Below are positions 60,541 through 64,000 of a stretch of 64,000 nucleotides of DNA, piece after piece. The notes beneath the pieces were generated by a model, which made no database searches, was not told where the DNA came from, and worked only from the letters and a program-made list of their open reading frames with translations. The DNA is from Callaeas wilsoni (taxonomy: Eukaryota; Chordata; Aves; Passeriformes; Callaeidae). How positions within the stretch are numbered: the stretch's first letter is position 1; each line of letters starts with the position of its first letter. Made by a program: the position numbers and the translations under genes. Where the stretch lies: positions 62,001 to 126,000 of the forward strand of contig VWPU01005272.1 in assembly GCA_013398955.1 (NCBI GenBank), given 5' to 3'.

Positions 60541-63500
60541 TGTGCTATGTCGTGTAGCAAACAGCAGCCCAATTGACTCAGATGACAATGGCTTTGTATC
60601 ATTCCAGATGATAAAGCAATATTATGTGTGTCTTTCCATGCAAGTTTGAATGAGAATTTCTAGATTTTTATCTTTGCAGGAGCGAACTATATTCATCAAA
60701 AAGATTTGTTTCTTTTATCCCCTCTTTATAACATAGGCAGTTAAAAGCTGAACAGACAAGTGAGGTTAAAATAACACAGAGGCAATTGGCAGTGCCCTGC
60801 TGCTGATCTTTCCTTTGAACATCTGCTGGCACCCTCAGGGGAATATGGTTGGGATAGGAGTGATTTCTGCTGACTCATTATGGTTTATTAACACCAAATT
60901 GAATATATTGGCAGTGTAGGTGTCCCTGGGGAGCAGCTAGAAGAACCGGCACTCTGTAGATGTGCTTTATTTGCCTGTGATTCAAATAAATAAATCCTCA
61001 CACTGGGAAGGGTAGGGGGCTGGAATCAGGATGTGAATGATAAAGGAAGAGTGCTCCTGCAGTAAACCCTCATTATTTCAAGGTGCATTGAGGGAATTTC
61101 AGCTGTGATTCATATCCTCTGTGTAGCAGAAGATAAAAGACCGAAGAGTGAGGGGGGCAGGGAGAAGAGGCCAGGGAAATGCAGCCTGTCCTGGTGGTGT
61201 GCTCGGGGCCAGTGCCCCATGCAGCACAGCACCACATCCATCTGCAGATCCAATGTCCGGATACAGGCCCCCAGCAAATACATTAGGGTGGGTTTAGAAC
61301 CCAAGGTGGGAACAAATGGTCTGAAACTGGTTGATACTATTATGAAACAGCAAAGAACTAAGCTTGCTATGATATGTTAAATTCATTTTTCATCTTTAGC
61401 TGCTTATGTACAAAATGGAGCTACGTGCAGTTAGAATTGCCACAGGTAGTTGCAGCCACTCATCTGAAGGGAAGTTTGGACTCCAAGCAACTGGGATCCC
61501 AGTTTGTTTGAAACTTAAGTTTTGACATCATGGTGTCATTCCTGTCTCTGCTGCAGGAGCTGTGAGGTCATTTTCTGTTTCAGTGTATTTGTCTGATTCA
61601 GTTTAGTGACTGGTTTATTAAGAACTGAGGAACTGAGTTAAAATACTGAGAAACCTATTTCTCCTCTTCCAACCTGCAAATAAAACCTGTGTTTCAACAA
61701 ATACATGTCGCAGTTATAATCTTGGAGTAATTTGGGACCCAGAACTGATTGTATCCACTTGCTTATTTCAGGCAATGTTTCCTTTTGATCAATTTAAAAT
61801 GCAAATTTGGATAAACTTAACTTCCCTCATATGTACACAAGTAACAAAAAAAATAATTTATTTAGTGAATTTGATACTATTTTTTAGTGTTCTTTGTGTG
61901 CCTTTTAAGAAGATCCCACTGTCATTCAAGCTGAGCTTCATGTACATATATTAACATCACAATAGAAAGATAGCTTACTATTTTTTAATAAAACAAACGT
62001 GAAGGTAATACAAAGACACAACTCTGGTAGGTTATAACTGTTTAAATAGCATTTCTGTCTTGTACTCTCAGAGCATATAGTATATATTCTGACATACAGC
62101 ATGATTTGGTTGTGGATGAACCTGTTTTGATGATTGCTGTGCAAAGAGAACCACGTCTTTTGAAGATTAGCTAAAAAGTAGAAGTGTGGATTAAGATTGA
62201 TTTAAGGTCAGACTCTGTATAAACTACAAATCTGTTCCGGAGAACAAAATGGTAGCTTTGCTTGCTCCCCACTTTTGTATTTTTGGCTCCTGCATTCCTG
62301 TGCAAGGCTTATGGTTCTTTCAGGATAAATTTTTCTTGTACTGTTCGCTTCAGCAAATCAGCGTTGGTGGAGAGTGAGTGGTCCCTGAACTGGCAAGCTA
62401 TGGTTCTTATTAGCACTACTTCGGGATAGTTTGTTCCCTGTGTCCGGGTTAGTATCCTGGTGTCTGGGATGGTTTTCTGCAGTGTTTAGTCCTCTCCCTC
62501 AAGGACCTAGTTGGAGGTACCCTGGTTTTGTGCAGGAGGCATGGTGCGATGCTCCCATTGTTTTATTTTACCATAACTTAGAGCAAGCCTGATATCCTGA
62601 TAATATGAAAGGAGATTAAGCCTCCCAGATGTACCTAGTTCTCCTTTTTCTTGTAGGTGATCACAGATGAGTAAGCATGTATTATTCCTGACTTTCTGGC
62701 ATGCTGAGGACAACAGAGAGGAACAAAGAGCAAACTCACTTGCCTCATTACAGTCTAATTTTTTAATTTATTCCTGAATTTTTCAGTCAGCCTTACACAT
62801 ACAGAATACGAAAGCAATGTGTTGAAGCAACAGATGCAAACACCAGCCTTGAACTGCAAAGCACCTTGCCTGCTTTATTCAGTGTATCTTACTGGGGGAT
62901 GCACTGATACATGCTAAGGGAAAAAGAATCTGAATTAAAATTACTGAAGAAGAATGAATACTTTGTGAGCAGAGTAGCATTATTCTTCCAAGTTTCTGAA
63001 GGGCTTTTTAAAGCACAAATTAATTAGTCTCCCAGCCCCTCTGAGGTAAAGCTCCTCTTACGCAGGGTTGAGGCCAGGAGAGACTGTTACATTATTTAGT
63101 CTGACTTTGCCCTTTGTGTGTGCCAGGCAAATGCTTTCTTAATGTCTCTTACAGACAACCTAATGTGACTTTTCCTACTGGTCTTTAGTAAGTTACTGAG
63201 GTCTTGGACTGAAAGAACTGGGTGCTGCAAGGCAGATATCTGGCTTCCAGGTGTTAAACCTTGCCATGCATGGTACAACACACGGCCACGTGTGTGGGCG
63301 TCCAGTATAGTGCCTTGGGTGGAATCTGCACTGCTGAGAGCTAGCCAGCAGAAAGGCTACGGAGAGAGAGGAGTCCTCAGCCTTGCGTTTCTACAGAGCT
63401 TAGGTATTTCACTCTTCAGGGAAATGCTTCTTTCCATTTGAGTTCATAGACTGTTGCCCTATCCTGAAGACAGGACAAAGTATAGGCAGTATTTAATTTC

Positions 63501-64000
63501 TTTGATCACCTGGAGGGATAGAGACTGATAAGTTTCACTTCGTTGGAGAATATCCAGACTGCCAGAGAAAGAAAGAGAGGCTAGGTTTACTGCCAGTCCT
63601 CTTTGTCTCTAACCAAGAGGATACATAATAGTATTTCCTGGTGATCTCATCTTCCTCCCTAATGAGCAATGGAATATTTTAACTACACTGATACCTGAGA
63701 CAGATGTTGAGCATTGTGTGCTTGCCAAAGCAGGGATACTAGGCTTGTGAGGCTTTTGCTGGTGGTGGAACTTGAAGGTTAGTGAACTCAGAGGCATACC
63801 AGAATAATTACAGCATCACTTTTCTGGATAATGAGAACTGATACTTCAGAAACTTTCTAAGCTGGAAAGGTTGTTAGCATTATATTAGAAATCAGCATCT
63901 AATTGTTTTTTTCCCCTTTTTCTTTATTTTTGTACCATTCTAATTGTCGCATAATCATTTTGTAGTGTTCCAGAAGAGGCAAAGTGTACAATTCTTTTAT

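Larger units (their letters stand above)
36384..64000 (+). other. DISC1: DISC1 intron, 5' part (27.6 kb, continues past the window)
   Basis: The sequence starts GTAAGT. I find no match to the next expected peptide (human KYMETLKNKL and the cysteine-rich CSCKCP that follows), so the next exon should lie beyond 64000, although a short diverged exon could be missed by eye. Recognised contents are CR1 fragments (38611-38867, 60425-60540, and an older one near 60130-60400), MIR-like remnants (39335-39400, 39700-39845), an L2/MIR-like stretch (59545-59645), a CpG island (about 52994-53255) and a perfect hairpin (54866-54898). The rest is AT-rich unique sequence. Confidence 0.75.

Noticed and set aside
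61400..61445. 46-base exon-like stretch between CATCTTTAG and ACAG|GTAGTT
   Set aside because: Spliced to the exon ending at 36383 it gives 11 residues and a stop, with no resemblance to the next DISC1 segment. Acceptor and donor matches of this quality are common by chance.
1..64000. CRISPR arrays, operons, tRNA or rRNA genes, intact mobile elements
   Set aside because: I saw no regularly spaced repeats, no tRNA-like cloverleaf boxes that I could support, no rRNA sequence and no element with a full coding region.

Overview
This window is vertebrate nuclear DNA, most likely from a bird. It is AT-rich and mostly intronic, with compact introns, several CR1 LINE fragments ending in the avian-type ATTCTATGATTCT tail, and two solo LTRs of types that I know as common in neoavian (especially songbird) genomes. 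Nothing in it looks prokaryotic: there are no operons, and almost all open frames are chance frames or antisense shadows of repeats.

The one gene I can support is the middle part of DISC1 (disrupted in schizophrenia 1), read on the + strand. Five consecutive coding exons are visible: 1177-1306, 5614-5849, 20666-20720, 25188-25290 and 36195-36383. All have GT/AG borders and compatible phases. Spliced, they give about 237 residues that align without gaps to the human DISC1 protein as I remember it, roughly human residues 424-661. The 5' exons lie before base 1 and the 3' exons lie beyond base 64000. By human numbering the last exon here matches exon 9, so the intron 25291-36194 matches human intron 8, the interval cut by the t(1;11) translocation.

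Layout: 1-1176 is the end of an upstream intron. Bases 1177-36383 hold the five exons and four complete introns (about 4.3, 14.8, 4.5 and 10.9 kb). Bases 36384-64000 are the first 27.6 kb of the next intron. The introns carry CR1 fragments (4501-4974 +, 8062-8300 -, 38611-38867 +, 60425-60540 -, and an older one near 60130-60400 -), two solo LTRs (7278-7840 and 30481-31069, both -), a few ancient MIR/L2-like remnants, two short tandem duplications, a 33-base perfect hairpin (54866-54898), and one isolated CpG island with a seven-base tandem repeat (about 52994-53255).

I found no new biological system. The items most worth a second look are the orphan CpG island deep in the long intron and the splice-frame features of the DISC1 exons: an in-frame skippable last exon, an immediate stop when the two exons before it are skipped together, and short read-through tails at two donors.
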